A stretch of DNA of 64,000 nucleotides. It comes from Phoronis australis (lineage: Eukaryota; Phoronida; Phoronidae). Position 1 is the stretch's first letter, and each line of letters begins with the position of its first letter. Both the position numbers and the translations under genes were made by a program. The notes under the pieces are model-generated. The model saw only the letters and a list, made by a program, of their open reading frames with translations, ran no database searches and was not told where the DNA came from. The stretch covers positions 1 to 64,000 of the forward strand of contig NMRA01000918.1 in assembly GCA_002633005.1 (NCBI GenBank). The letters are read 5' to 3'. Positions 23,001 through 36,699 of the stretch are shown here, one piece after another.

Positions 23001-23560
23001 CCTTAGAAATAAAAGCTCGCCATCGTCACTGTTTTGGAGATGACGGGAAATATAGAAAAGCCAACATAGCATAAATCGTGTTGTTCAATAATTTTTCTCT
23101 AATTCTTGTACCAACTTTGCCACAGTTTCAACAGGCGCGGGTTACAATACGCTTAGACCCATTGTCACGAGTGCCACATCTGAAGCAGGCGCTTAATTCG
23201 CTCATGGCCGCTTTATTCTCTGACGGGCGCACTTGCTTTTGAGTAGGTTTCAGGGTATATTATGAACACATCCGGAGCATGTCATTGTATTTACGACAAA
23301 ATACTACAAGCTGTTTGTGTTCATTAGTAAGTTATGAACACTGGGCATGTAACACTTTCTGAGGACATTGGTCATGTTCACCAATGCAAAAAGAGCTCAT
23401 CAGCTAATGCAGGTGACCTGTTAAATCTGTTAAATTGAACCTATTCTTGGTAACCCAAACTTTTTTTGCCTGTTGAAAGCAGTTGATATTTTGCTTGCAT
23501 GTGCTATAATGGTTGTTAATGGTCCATAAAATTCTTAGAGGCATTAGAACTGATCTTTGC
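20030..23560. other. Gene-free stretch
   Basis: No ORF with family resemblance or phase-consistent exons was found. The - strand frame at 22492-22731 has somewhat protein-like composition, but there is no family match or supporting splice structure. Confidence 0.4.
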
Positions 23561-24085
23561 TGTGGGGGGAGGAATTCTGAGGTGCACCAAGTTTCGCTAG
23601 ACTATCACGGGGGGGGGGGGGGGGTTCANNNNNNNNNNNNNNNNNNNNNNNNNNNNNNNNNTGGTTCATAACCTATGTGGTTTGTTACTTCAATTAAAAT
23701 TCCAAATCATTATCTGTATCATTAAATGCTGGTGCTGGTGCATGCTTTGTAGGTCACTAACTGTATATTGTCAGTGTCTGCCAGTAGGTAAAACATTTTT
23801 CAGTGTCCATAAATTCATTGGAGACAGGACGGTTTGGTTCGTGAAATCAATCCCTCTTTTCCTGAAATATTTCAAAATTCACAGGAGCGGCACCTATACC
23901 ACATTTTGTGCCCAGTTGCCACCACTTATTGCCCCATCCAAACTGAGGGAAAATGCTCACCAAAGTTGCCAGCACACTTATGCATACCATTCTTTCCTGT
24001 GGAAGAACCCATGTGATTTATGCACGTTTTTTCCGAAAAGCAAATGTGCGTTACTTATACGGCCTTTCATCCTTGTTATTTGACC
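23560..24085 (+). repeat. Dispersed ~0.5-kb repeat, copy A (contains the assembly gap)
   Basis: It aligns along most of its length with 36700-37150. Shared blocks include 'tttcgctaga.tat.acggg', 'taacctatgtggttt', 'attaaaattcca.atc.ttatctgta', 'gtcagtgt.tgcca.tagg' and 'gtg.aatcaatcc'. Each copy keeps a different short ORF (133 and 92 codons) with no family resemblance. Class unknown. Confidence 0.6.
23629..23661. other. Assembly gap (33 N) next to a poly-G run
   Basis: Sixteen consecutive G (23609-23624) precede 33 N. The paralogous repeat at about 36740 has only about a dozen bases between the equivalent flanks, so the missing sequence may be very short or the poly-G may be spurious. Confidence 0.9.
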
Positions 24086-24089
24086 AAGG

Positions 24090-27000
24090 TGACTGATGTA
24101 GTCGCAATTTTCAATCTAGTCCTTGATGAGGTGATTAGCATACTAAATTCAATTTGAACCAGATTGTGTAGAACCCCGATTACACGGGGTGACCGTGTGA
24201 CTGCTGGGAATATTAGAATATTCCACCCTTTCCCAGAGTAAACATTATTAAAAAGGAAGATTGATTGTGAGTGTCTAGATAGAAAAGTTATTTCATAAAT
24301 ATTTTGTTAGTGTTTAAAACCTTTCTCGATTAAAACGCCCTTAGGACTTTATTCGGTAAAACATAACCAAGGTTGATAAAGCACAAAACCTTCATATGGA
24401 ACTCTGTTTCGAAAATGATATCTTTTGTAGAGTTCAGCTAAAAAGTGAACCCTTTTATCTGCGGATACATTCACTCACGACTGATCATCTGGGGCAACTG
24501 TGGTGCCACCTGCCTTGACACAACACATGGGTTTGGTTCAGTAGGCATTGTTAAAGATGGACATCTTTACAGCCTGTGGTTGTGCTACACTGGTCTAGCA
24601 CAATACTAGTAGGCTGTCCACAATCTTCGAATCATAACCCATAAATCAGTGTTATGTAATTCTCAGTGAAGTATGAAGTGGAGATCTCCTACCTATGAAA
24701 AACATTTGCTAACTGGGTTGTGAAGGTAAGGTTTTGAATGGGACTCTGTGTCTGCATTCTAATACTTATCAGCCTAGGGCAAGTCTGACTGAGTATGGCA
24801 AGTCTCTTAAATTTTAAATGCTGGAGCTTTTATTCATAAGGGCGTTTCTTTAATGAATACAAATTCATAATTTCAGACAGAATTAATTTAACTGCCCAAT
24901 GACGTCATTTGTTTCGAAATTTTGTTCATAGTTTATAATTTATCATGGAAAGTCGTGTTTTTGGTTGATTGGTGGGAGTAGTCAGATTTTGAGAACCAGT
25001 TTGAAGCCTGTCATTCAGCTGAGCAAACTACTGTTTTGTCAAATTGCAGAAACCTTATAAGTGTTACCATCTATTTGGTTACCTCGATCAAGTATTACTT
25101 AGAAGATCCCTTAGACTGGACTTATTCCTTTCATCGTTTCAACTATCGATGTGTAACTGACTTATGTAAATGAGCACGGTATATGGGTTGTTAGATACAG
25201 TACATGTTCTGACTAATACGTATATTTAGATATTGGCAGCTGCTGACCTGTTTACACATCATGTTCGAGCTTGATCTAATGCTTGATATCTTCAGCTTCG
25301 TAGTTGTGCAGAGAGGTGTAATTCGTCGTGGTAGTTCCTTTACTGAAAATACGTCAATTCTGATGTGTTCAATGTTCATAGATGTGCAAACTGCTGTGTT
25401 GTCATGGTTTTGAAATATAGGAGGTGATGGTATTCATCTACTACTGATTTGCGGCACTAAAATCTTTCCGTTAAGTAGTTATTCCCCGCATGCATGGTGT
25501 TCTGTTCTAGTAAAAGAGACTTGCCAAGACAGGTCACCACTGTGACCACTCGCTGACCATTATGACTAATCACTCACCTCTAATCTATATATCTTCAGTA
25601 CCAAGGTGACTTTCAGATATTTAAGTTTACTTATCACAGTTTCGTCAACAATATTGAAGGGTCAACTCTGTCACATGTCAGAAAAACAACGTTTGATTGG
25701 CCTCATCTTGTTTCGTGCTCAGATTAGAAATCATTTTTAAGCTTAAGATGAACTGACAGTTTGTTATCGCTTCCGATAGGGCTCATGAACTTTGCTTAGT
25801 TCCGGTCATTAGAGGAATTCCAACCGTTATATTGCTATTTGAAGAAAGAAAATTGTTGTTGATGCCAGAACGTGGACTGTTTATTTCTGGGCGGATGTTT
25901 AGTAGTGAACTAGTGTTCTGTACAAGATTGTGTTATTAGAATGTCTGTGCGTGACAGAAATATCTCCAGATCTCACTTAATCACTTGTTTTATGTTTTTG
26001 TTCAATGCGGATGCGTCATTCATAAGCTAATTGTTCTCTTATGGTATTGGTTTTAGCACTTGTAATCTGTATTTTTCAGGCCATGTGTTGCTTTTAAGTA
26101 AACAAAACTCTTGTGCCCTATGATGTTCTATTGATTACTTACCTCACTGTATATTCAAACATGTAACCAGCTTGCTGAGAAACTTCTAACGGTGGGCGAC
26201 AACTCCAGGGTTTTTTTTCTTCAAGCTGTTGCATCTGTGGTCTCTTGTCTGGTCTGCACTGATTGTCATAAAATGATTTTCATCTGGGATTTCACCTACG
26301 CAAATTCACATCAACTGTAGAGTATATCAGATAATGATGATATGTCCCTTGAGTTTAACTATCCAGATTTCTATTGAAAGCAAAGTAACAATTTTTTTTG
26401 ATATTTTTGTAGTTTCAAATCAAAACAGCTGTTTGTTTGTGTTTTTTGTTTTGTTTCGTGCTCAGTCTTGTTGATGTTGCTCGCTGCACGTTCTTGTTCC
26501 ATCATAGTCAACAAACCTATAACTTTTGTATGCTTGCTCAAACCATTGGAGGATCGGATTACCTTAACTTCAAGAGTTCACAGTAGTTTATAAAAATTTC
26601 AGACATGTGTTTTTTTTCTAGAAAACCACACTATTCAGCTGCTAGTGTCCTGTCTGGATTTCCTCAGAGGGAGACTTGTTTATTTTTCTTGAAATGGATT
26701 CTTACATTATGCTGATAGCCAGTTCCTTGAACTCTTAAACAGTTCTGAGAAATTCTGGTTTTCAAAGTTCTTCAAGCAACCTGTTACATGTAAGAATGTA
26801 GGATGTTGTTTTTCAACTTTCAAAAGCTGCTTTTTGTGATTGAAAGGAAGTGCGAATGTGGTGATTTTATACAGATTTTTACAGGTTTTTTCTCCATGGT
26901 CTTCATTAATCAGTCCCTACTTCCTGGACATGTGAGTCCAGCACGTTTTCAAAGTGGACATCTGTGTTGTCTTCTGTCCCAGACTAAATGGATTAAATAG

Positions 27001-28040
27001 TGCTTTGGGGTTCTTAACTTATTACATGTCTGCTGCCAGGTTCAAAGACCTTTGGTTTGAACTCTAATAGACCTGGCTGGTGAGAAGATATTGGATTAAC
27101 ATTGTTACTAACCAAGTCTTTGTCTAAAAATCTAATTTTGGTTTTTAAAGCCACTTTCTGTTGTAGAATTTGTCTGGAGTACGGTAATTTTAGAGGTTTG
27201 AAAGAGCAGTTAATTTTTCACTAGCTTGCAAATCATTGCTCATCTAGATAAAGACTGAGCGTGCATTCCGTAGAAACGATAACCCTGCGAAAACACAAAT
27301 TTTCGGGAAATATTGCCAAAGTAAAGAGGTGATCACACTAGCTTCCTTCAGTTGCTTGTGTGTTTTTTAAAACTTAAGAGTAATGTAAAAAAATAATTGC
27401 AGACGGTCTAGTACATGTTGTGCACAGTTATGCCCACAGGGTTAGGAGTCAAAATCAAAAGTGGGTGTTTTGGCAGGAGGCTTGCTGAGGTGTTGATATC
27501 TTTATTTTGAATGATCTCGTCTATTTTGGACACTGAACTTGTCAGAAAAAGTCTAGTCTGCTGTAGACTTACTTTGGATTTTCCCGATGTTCATTCTATT
27601 CTGACTGACTTCATGACATCACGAAAAATTCAAGTGGGTTTCCAGTAGATTGGATTTAAATTTTATCATCTTGATGAATGATAATGTCCATTGTCGTAAT
27701 CGAATACTTACAATAAATTGAAACTTTTTTGACCGTCAATGCTTGCGATCATCTTCAGAATGATCATCCTCAGAATGATGGTTAGGTGGACTTGTAGTCA
27801 CGTGATAAAGTTCCTGTTTCTCGCTTTGGTCACGCAATACTGTCATAAATGTGGGAAAGAGGGTACTGACCTAGGTCCCAGTTCATAACCCTGTCTCCTG
27901 CTTTCTTACTAAATAGAATTTTATGTATCTTTGTGTTTTCGTTCCACTGTCATGAGCTTGAATTTTGGCATTATCTCAGTCTATTACATTGTTCTGGATA
28001 GCACAGTGGTCAGTGACATTCGATTTCATTGACCAAAGCC
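24090..28040. other. Gene-free stretch
   Basis: AT-rich sequence without long or family-like reading frames and without an obvious repeat family beyond short direct repeats such as 'cttcagaatgatcatcctcagaatgatgg' near 27755. It could be intergenic or part of a long 5' UTR intron of the RIPOR gene. Confidence 0.4.
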
Positions 28041-28044
28041 CATG

Positions 28045-30463
28045 CTAACTGCTGGTGCTAATGTGTGAAGTGAGAGATTGTCTGCGAGATTCGAATCTTG
28101 TCTGTGGTCATGCAGGGGGGGGGGGGGANCAATAAGGTGGAGTAAGTTGTCACAAGTGGGGCAAGTTGCATCCACACAGCCTCTACAACCTATCTAGCGA
28201 CAACTGGTTCCTGGGGTAACTTGTTCTAGGGTACCGTAAGTCTGCTACACCCACACACAGTTTTACCCTAGAACAAGTCGTCGATTCGTCGACGGTCCAT
28301 CATTTGTCTGTGCAACATATGTCAGTATTTCAGTCTATGCTCAAAATGTATGCCTTTGTAAGTTAGCAATTTAAGTGCATAAACCTATGAAATGTCATTT
28401 TATTCGCCGTGTGATCCCATCTATTGATTAGTTGGTCTACCAACTCTCTGCAAGTCACACATAATTGCAGGGGATCTCTATATTTATCTACAGGCAATTA
28501 GTGCATAGACTCAGACCAGCAGCAAAGCACATGGTCCCTGCTGTGGCCATGTGTTAGTGATTGGTGTCATACCAGAACTAAGTCACTATTCAGCTGGGTT
28601 GTGAGGAAAGTTTATGGAATATCTGGAAATTGAGAAGCCCACCTAGGCTGACAAAATTTATTTATGATCAAGTTATTATTGTATTGGGTTTGTCTTCACT
28701 GAAAATGGAACTAGGAATTCAATCATGAATGATAACTTTCTTGTCGGTGCTTTTGTAAATATTTTATTTAACATTTTCATTGTGCTGTGTTAAAGGCAAA
28801 AGCAACTGTTTTTGATGGTATTAATGGAAAAATGTTGCCTGCGTACTAAAAGTTAGAGATCACTGCATGTTGGCTATGACTACGCTATGAAAACGAGGAA
28901 CACGATTTGCAAGTCTCACGTGATCATATATTGTTGTCACGACATCCACCTATAAATTTGACTAAGCTTCACTTTGAGCGTTCCCACGACACTGAAGTTT
29001 TGGAGATTACCGAAGCTTGGCTTTTAAATCCTACTGTTTTAAGCGACTTTTCGCTTGTAGATTAACTACCGGAGTTAACTTTTCCCGCAAAGTTTCGTTT
29101 CTAGTGGCTTATGATAAACTTACATTCATGACAATCAAAAGTAATAAAGCTTTCAAAAATGGGTAGTACCTGATTTAACCACTGATACACTTCATTGGCA
29201 CTCAATTCATTAATCTCTGATAATTAGTGAATACACATTGTTGACATTTTATTGCTTGTAGTTCCAGTTCAAAGGGTTCTTTCATACTGACATAACTCTG
29301 GCCTGAGCGGAACGTCGACATAAACTGCGAAGTTATTTGAACTGTTCATACCGGCTTTAATAGTTAATGGACATTGCAGTAAACAGTAGGTGACGCTGTC
29401 GTCATCGAAGTAATCACAAGGTGCCGCTGATGCATCACGTGCATGCTACTTAGATTTTTTTAATGTGACAATTTGGGAACATTTACATGTTCTAATTGAC
29501 ACAAAACATATTTCTAATTCAATTGGTGATTATTCGAGCAAAATATAAGCAACTGCTAGCGACAACACTGCCCTTTAATTGTCGACAATAACTGTGGCCC
29601 CTGGCGATAACTTTGGTGGGACCGAAGTTGACCATTCTATTTCATACTGCACCACACCGTCTACACTCCGCTGTTAAATCCATCTGTTTACTGCGAAATT
29701 AATGCTTATGTTTAATAACACATGGTTGTGTAATGGTTGCACTGTATGATAATTACATGTGTCTATTACAAGACTATCAGCCACCTTGGATCCCCCCAGA
29801 GATAAGAAATAACCCCAACAGCTTTTGTCTCATGGTGTGCTCTGTTGATGCAAAGATTTGTATTCGCTAACAGTGTGTTTGCTTGAAGTTGGTGATTTCT
29901 GATAACGGCAGTTGGGAGGCATTGAAAATTAATGTAACCACTGACATTTTGGCAGCATGGCTACAATATGTACTTGAGATTGCTAGGCATGTTTTATTTA
30001 AAAGTTTTGGCTGGTGTGTGATAATCTTGGCTGAGCTCCTTAGTGTTAGAATCTCATGAAGGAAGCTAGTGTGAACATGTGCATTGTTTGTAGTATGTGG
30101 TGGTACCTCACAAAGTCTTGCGTGATCTTGCCTTCATGAGGCTGTCGGGTTTGCGGGTTTATGGCGTGCATGTCTGTTAACTCCAGTGTTAGGCCAAAAA
30201 TAGCATGCTCATTTTGAAACCTACTCTTCAAACCTGACATCAGGTGGCACTGGGTCAAAAATAGAAAGAACTCTGCCAGTTTCAGCTATTGTCGGGTGTC
30301 ACTGAGGATAAAGTAGAAGGAAGACTGATCCCAAGGCATTTCAGCTGGCGTCACGTGACTTTCTTTTTGAGAATAAGGAAAATTGATACTGAGAAAATTT
30401 TGAATAAAAAACAAGCCAGAACCAATTATGTTATTTTTTGGCCTAAGGAAATGAAAGTAGATA
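28045..30463. repeat. Tandem 2.4-kb duplication, copy 1 (ends exactly at a single N)
   Basis: It matches 30465-32967 at roughly 97-98% by eye with several small indels, for example near 29190 and 30130. The match begins immediately after the N at 30464 and copy 1 ends immediately before it. Copy 1 also has a poly-G run and an N (28129) where copy 2 has about 155 extra bases. No coding region is recognised. The best reading is two overlapping contig ends, or haplotypes, placed in tandem by the assembler. Confidence 0.85.
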
Positions 30464-30464
30464 N
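30464..30464. other. Single-N contig join
   Basis: One N lies precisely at the boundary between the two 2.4-kb copies. Similar single Ns are at 28129, 39942 and 63945. Confidence 0.85.
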
Positions 30465-32967
30465 GCTACGTAACTGCTGGTGCTAATGTGTGAAGTGAGA
30501 GGTTGTCTGCGAATTCGCATCTTGTCTGTGGTCATGCGGTGGGTACCAAACCGGTGATTTATGGTAAAAGAAAACCGTATGTAACTGCAGTCGATAATTT
30601 CTTTTGTTTTGCCTTGTTCCGCGTTTGTGGCGTCCCAGCGATTAGAAGTGGTGCAAGTTACCCTAGAACAAGTTGCCTTACCTCGATAAGGTGGAGTAAG
30701 TTGTCACTAGTAGGGCAAGTTGCACTAGTTTACATAACGTCCACACAGCCTTTAAACCTAGCTAGCGACAACTGCTTCCTGGAGTAACTTGTTCTAGGGT
30801 AGAACAAGTCGTCGATTCGTCAGCGGTCCATCATTTGTATGTGCAACATATGTCGGTATTTCAGTCTATGCTCTAAGTGTATGCCTTTGTAAGTTAGCAA
30901 TTTAAGTGCATAAACCTATGAAATGTCATTTTATTCGCTGTGTGATCCCATCTATTGATTAGTTGGTCTACCAACTCTCTGCAAGTCGCACATAATTGCA
31001 GGGGATCTCTAAATTTATCTACAGGCAATTAGTGCATGGACTCAGACCAGCAGCAAAGCACATGGTCCCTGCTGTGGCCATGTGTTAGTGATTGGTGTCA
31101 TACCAGAACTAACTCACTATTCAGCTGGGTTGTGGGGAAAATTAATGGAATATCTGGAAATTGAGAAGCCCACCTAGGCTCACAAAATTTATTTCTGATC
31201 AAGTTATTATTGTATTGGGTTTGTCTTCACTGAAAATGGAACTAGAAATTCAATCATGAATCATAACTTTCTTGTCGGTGCTTTTGTAAATATTTTATTT
31301 AACATTTTCATTGTGCTGTGTTAAAGGCAAAAGCAACTGTTTTTGATGGTATTAATGGCAAAATGTTGCCTGCATACTAACAGTTAGAGATCACTGCATG
31401 TTGACTATAACTACGCTGTGAAAACGAGGAACACGATTTGCAAGTCTCACGTGATCATATATTGTTGTCACGAACTCCACCTATAAATTTGACTAAGCTT
31501 CACTTTGAGTGTTCCCACGACACTGAAGTTTTGGAGATTACCGAAGCTTCGCTTTTAAATCCTACTGTTTTAAGCGACGTTTCGCTTGTAGATTAACTAC
31601 CGGAGTTAACCTTTCCCGCAAAGTTTCGTTCCTTGTGGCTTACGATAAACTTACATTCATGACTATCAAAAGTAATAAAGCTTTCAAAAATTGGTAGTAC
31701 CTGATTTAACCACTGATACACTTCATTCAGTAATCTCTGATAATTAGTGAATACACACTGTTGACATTTTATTGCTTGTACTTCCAGTTCAAAGGGTTCT
31801 TTCATACTGACATAACTCTGGCCTGAGCGGAACGTCGACATAAACTGCGAAGTTATCTGAACTGTTCATACAGGCTTCAATAGTTAATGGACATTGCAGT
31901 AAACAGCAGGTGACGCTGTCGTCATCGAAGTAATCACAAGGTGGCGCTGATGCATCACGTGCATGCTACTTAGATTTTTTTAATGTGACAATTTGGGAAC
32001 GTTTACATGTGCTAATTGACACAAAACATATTTCTAATTCAATTGGTGATTATTCGAGCAAAATATAAGCAACTGCTAGTGACAACACTGCCCTTTAATT
32101 GTCGACAATAACTGTGGCCCCTGGCGATAACTTTGGTGGGACCGAAGTTGACCATTCTATTTCATACTGCACCACACCGTCTACACTCTGCTGTTAAATC
32201 CATCTGTTTACTGCGAAATTAATGCTTATGTTTAATAACACATGGTTGTGTAATGGTTGCACTGTATGATAATTACATGTGTCTATTACAAGACTATCAG
32301 CCACCTTGGATCCCCCCAGAGATAAGAAATAACCCCAACAGCTTTTGTCTCATGGTGTGCTCTGTTGATGCAAAGATTTGTATTCGCTAACAGTGTGTTT
32401 GCTTGAAGTTGACGATTTCTGATAACGGCAGTTGGGAGGCATTGAAAATTAATGTAACCACTGACATTTTGGCAGCATGGCTACAATATGTACTTGAGAT
32501 TGCTAGGCATGTTTTATTTAAAAGTTTTGGCTGGTGTGTGATAATCTTGGCTGAGCTCCTTAGTGTTAGAATCTCATGAAGGAAGCTAGTGTGAACATGT
32601 GCATTGTTTGTAGTATGTGGTGGTACCTCACAAAGTCTTGCGTGATCTTGCGTGCTGTCGGGTTTATGGCGTGCATGTCTGTTAACTCCAGTGTTAGGCC
32701 AAAAATAGCATGCTCATTTTGAAACCTACTCTTCAAACCTGACATCAGGTGGCACTGGGTCAAAAATAGAAAGAACTCTGCCAGTTTCAGCTATTGTCGG
32801 GTGTCACTGAGGATAAAGTAGAAGGAAGACTGATCCCAAGGCATTTCAGCTGGCGTCACGTGACTTTCTTTTTGAGAATAAGGAAAATTGATACTGAGAA
32901 AATTTTGAATAAAAAACAAGCCAGAACCAATTATGTTATTTTTTGGCCTAAGGAAATGAAAGTAGAT
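30465..32967. repeat. Tandem 2.4-kb duplication, copy 2
   Basis: Second copy of the segment at 28045-30463. It carries about 155 bases (30535-30690) that copy 1 lacks at its internal N, and lacks about 40 bases that copy 1 has near 28230-28275. Homology stops at 'aatgaaagtagat' (about 32967), the same point at which copy 1 meets the N. Confidence 0.85.
30659..30801. mobile_element. 143-bp element with 16-bp perfect terminal inverted repeats
   Basis: TACCCTAGAACAAGTT at 30659-30674 is the exact reverse complement of the last 16 bases (30786-30801). The interior is non-coding, with GCAAGTTGC-type short repeats. In the other copy of the duplicated region the left end falls in the N gap, and extra sequence lies outside the right end with another TACCCTAGAAC. 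It is probably a small MITE; no clear target duplication. Confidence 0.5.
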
Positions 32968-32969
32968 AG

Positions 32970-35900
32970 CTATAGAATATATACGTGACCTTTCTCTGAA
33001 ACTGAATTAGGCCAAAAGCATGGTTCTGGTCTGTTTTGAAAATTGGTGCCAAGGTGTGGTATTTTTTTAGTTTGGGATAATTGGGTGCCTTGCCATGCAT
33101 TTAAAATTTTGCTTTTGTTCATTTTTGTGGCTTTTAGAAAAGTGTCATGTAGGCAAGCACTTTTTTCTATAAAACCCTTATAATCTCACATTCCATGACC
33201 AAAATCAACTTTTGATTCGGATTACTTACCATTATGAAATCAGTGTCAAGTTATGCTTTAGTTGAAATAGATATGATATCTAGGTAATGTAAAGAAACTG
33301 AAAGTTCGTTAATATCACTTGAGACCAGGCTTTACAAATTTACTTGATATTTCCTTCCTGAAAAAGATCTCGAACAATAACGAACTATAAGTTATTTGTA
33401 AGAACAAAAATCACTTCTCATTTGAGTAGGAACAATTATAGACCAATTGGTTAAGTCAAAAGTTAGTTTCTGTGACACATTTCACCGTCTTAGTGAGACA
33501 CAAATTTCCAAGTGAGTCGAAGTACAGTCTACAACCAACTAGCAGTATATACTATTCGATCTATAACTTAAATGTTCAAGATTCCAGGAAATCATGAGAA
33601 ATCGGCGGGCCGATTTTTTAGGTTTAGGCCTTGCATTGTATTTTATTGTCTAATGATTCTGAGGAAGTGTCACAATGGAATGCTTCAAAAATAACTGCCC
33701 ATTGTAATGAAATTTGATCTTACCTGCAAAGGTATTGTGTTGCTCATTATACTCTATCGCTGGAAGCAACTGTTCCCGAAAAAGTTTAGTGCTTATCAGA
33801 TTTCTTCAATCTTAAGATTTTTTCTACCGATAACTTCCTTGTTCAGTTCCCTCTGATAACGTTTCCCGGTTGCTGTACTTAGTGGCAGCATTCAGTTAAG
33901 TTTGATAAAGTCTCCGTTTCAGTTTACTCTTGAGTTTCCTTTAGATGTCTGACGCGTTCTGTAGGTAAGGTTTACATAATATTTTACTGACTGTTTTATT
34001 CAATAGATATTATTTGAATAAGGTAGGTGTTTTGATTAACGTGATAATCGTCATGCTATTGAGTTTCTTTGAGTGGGAGCACTTGGGCTCTTATGATGGC
34101 CTCTTTGGGACGGCCAGTTTAAAAAATGATGGCTTGGACAGTATTGCCAAGAGAGAATAAAAGACGACTTGTTTCAAGACAACCTCAGCGAAAATGACGA
34201 CCAAATGAAGAACTCTTATATCACTGGTTGATAAATTAAAGTGAAACTTAAAATTGGTTGTTTTAGTTCAATAAATACTCAAAATCGAGATCATAGACTA
34301 TTATCGTCTGTTTTTACCATAAATGTCACGCTGACGATCAGCAAATGCTGACAGCCATGTTTTTCGGTAGAATACATCTGCCCTTTGATATCAGGGTGAC
34401 TGCCTTCAGAATCATCGCATTTGTGAGTATAGACTCCCACTTTTCAAATCCAAGATGAGCTTATGAGTGGTTGGCCAGCAGCATAAAGGACAGCCCCACT
34501 CTAATCACAAAACCTAAAATCTGGTTGTCCAACCCCACAAACTGTGTCTCGAACTTTGTGGTCCTTCATAGAAAATGCGTTGCTCTAATGCTAAATATAT
34601 CGGCCAGAAGATTGACAAGTCAAAAAGGTCTGTGGTAGAGTTGGCCCAACTCTTCCGACATTTGGCAGTTTCATTTTAATCGCTGTTTAACTCACTTTCC
34701 TTTGACGATAGAAACCAATGATTGTCCTGTCAGGGAGAATTTTGGGACCAGTTTAGGAAGGATTACTTAGTAAACTTTGTTAGTCTCCTGTTTAGTACGG
34801 AGGAAATGACCCTTGATATGCTTTGCTTTGGCTCACTCTGGGCCAGTGTTCATTGGTTATTTGCTGCCTTTCTTTTATGTTATCTGCAAAATGTGTGTAA
34901 TTTCACCTATCCATGTGACACAGTGGTATCACTAAAAAATTTATGTGTCACATCACAGTAGTTGGTTGTAATAAAACCAGTTAAATCATCAGTTTGTCTG
35001 CATTGTTTTGTATTGAGTGTCACTAATCATTGCCGTTTGGCTGTAACTAGCAAATATGACGCCATGATTTTGGTCGGTGTGCTAAGTCCTGAGTGAAAGT
35101 TCACAACATTCGGAATGTGTAGCTTCTGTACTTACTCCTGGCTGCTAGTAAGTGGTTCTTCTTGGATATTGGAATAGATGACATTTGTTTTCCCCTGTGT
35201 CAATAAGGATACAGTCTTTGTGTTTGTTGATATTATTTAGCCAATTTGAAGAGAGAATGTGAAGTGTAACGCCTAACAAGAGGGAAGTACAATGTATCAC
35301 GCGTATCAATACAGTGGTTTTTAATTTTTCCACACTGATTAATCGAATTTCTTAACTTCTTATCACATGTCCATTTTTATCTACAAATTTGTTACTTTGC
35401 CTCCACTAAAAATGCGAATTCTTAGTCTACATACTAAAAAGTCTTGTCTAGACATTAGTCATCCAATATTAGCTCTGTTCTTTTGCTGATATCTAAGCGT
35501 CAGGCGTCTCAACAGTTTCTGAGCTGAGATGAACAAAAAAGAAAATATATACGTATCTGCCTGGCTTGTTTATTTTTGTGGTGTTGGCATGGCAACTCGC
35601 TGCCAAAAGTAAAACTTTATTAGAATTAGAATTACAAACGTCTAATCTGAAATAGTTGTTATGTCAGCAGTTTAGAACTTATGGTGGAGTGCATTGCTTT
35701 ATGGGTAAATACTGCATAATCATGACACTATGATATTGCAGACTGTGGCCAATATTTCATCCATTGGTAAGCTTCAGTGCTGAACCCATGCAAGATTAAT
35801 GTTCAGGTAATTTTTTGTAACAATGGCACAATTTTTATCATTACGCGCACTTGTGTCTGAATTGTCCTTTTGCCAATGTCTTCCTTTTTGCGAGCTTTTA

Positions 35901-36340
35901 TCCTCATCTGCCGTCTTTCAATATACTAAACATGACTATAGTATTTTGAATTCACACATTTCATTATTTTTGGTTGGTTCCCACATTTTACTTGAAGGTC
36001 GCACGTTTTTCGGTCAGTCGGTCGTGTGTGGGCCTCAGTCTCATGATTTTGTTGACAAAATTTGAACTCTGCTTAAGTGATAGATGGTGTGTTTAACTGT
36101 TCTTTACTACAAGTTTGTGTTTGCTAGATAAGTCACATCTAGCTGGATTATGGGCTTTCTGAATTGTACCATCCTCCAATCAATCTTGGTATCTCTGTTA
36201 ATTAAGCGTGCTGCTTAGTGTTTCTAATTCAGTATTGGCATACATCATAATGTTTTTATGACCAGTGTTCTCTAGCAGTGTGGATGAGAGGCTAGGGTTA
36301 GCTATTGAGAAGATATGCTGTGAAGAAGATATAGCACCGT
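32970..36340. other. Gene-free stretch
   Basis: No supportable gene. The ORFs of up to 80 codons here show no family features, splice context or repeat structure. Confidence 0.4.
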
Positions 36341-36349
36341 AAAAATTCT

Positions 36350-36580
36350 TTAATTTGGGACAGCCTCTAGAATTTGGGACATGGAAACTCCTGCGAAAAT
36401 CGGAATTTTCTGCATTCTGGAATTTGGGGCAAGGGCAATTTTAACATTCGTCATGTTTCTCAGATTTGGGATTATGTATTTTCAGTCTACAGAGTGGGTA
36501 ATTTTGCCATCTTTTCGGTGATTCATGGATTTGAGACGGCCAATATTGCCTATTTCTAGAATTTGGAACAAGCTTCGACC
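36350..36580. repeat. Degenerate 'agaatttgggac' repeats
   Basis: The phrase AATTTGGGAC or a close variant recurs near 36353, 36371, 36420, 36464 and 36561 at irregular spacing. Low-complexity, non-coding. Confidence 0.4.
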
Positions 36581-36699
36581 TTGAGAAAAATACTTCAATT
36601 TTCACTGTGCCAAATTAGAGAATTTTATCTGTAGTTCTGTTCCCGTATGAAAATCAAGGGAAATAATCTTGTGTATTTTTCGCACAAATTTTTACAAAA

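Noticed and set aside
28060-28112. tRNA-like B-box (GATTCGAATC) in copy 1 of the 2.4-kb duplication
   Set aside because: No A-box at proper distance and a weak T-stem; the equivalent in copy 2 is already mutated.
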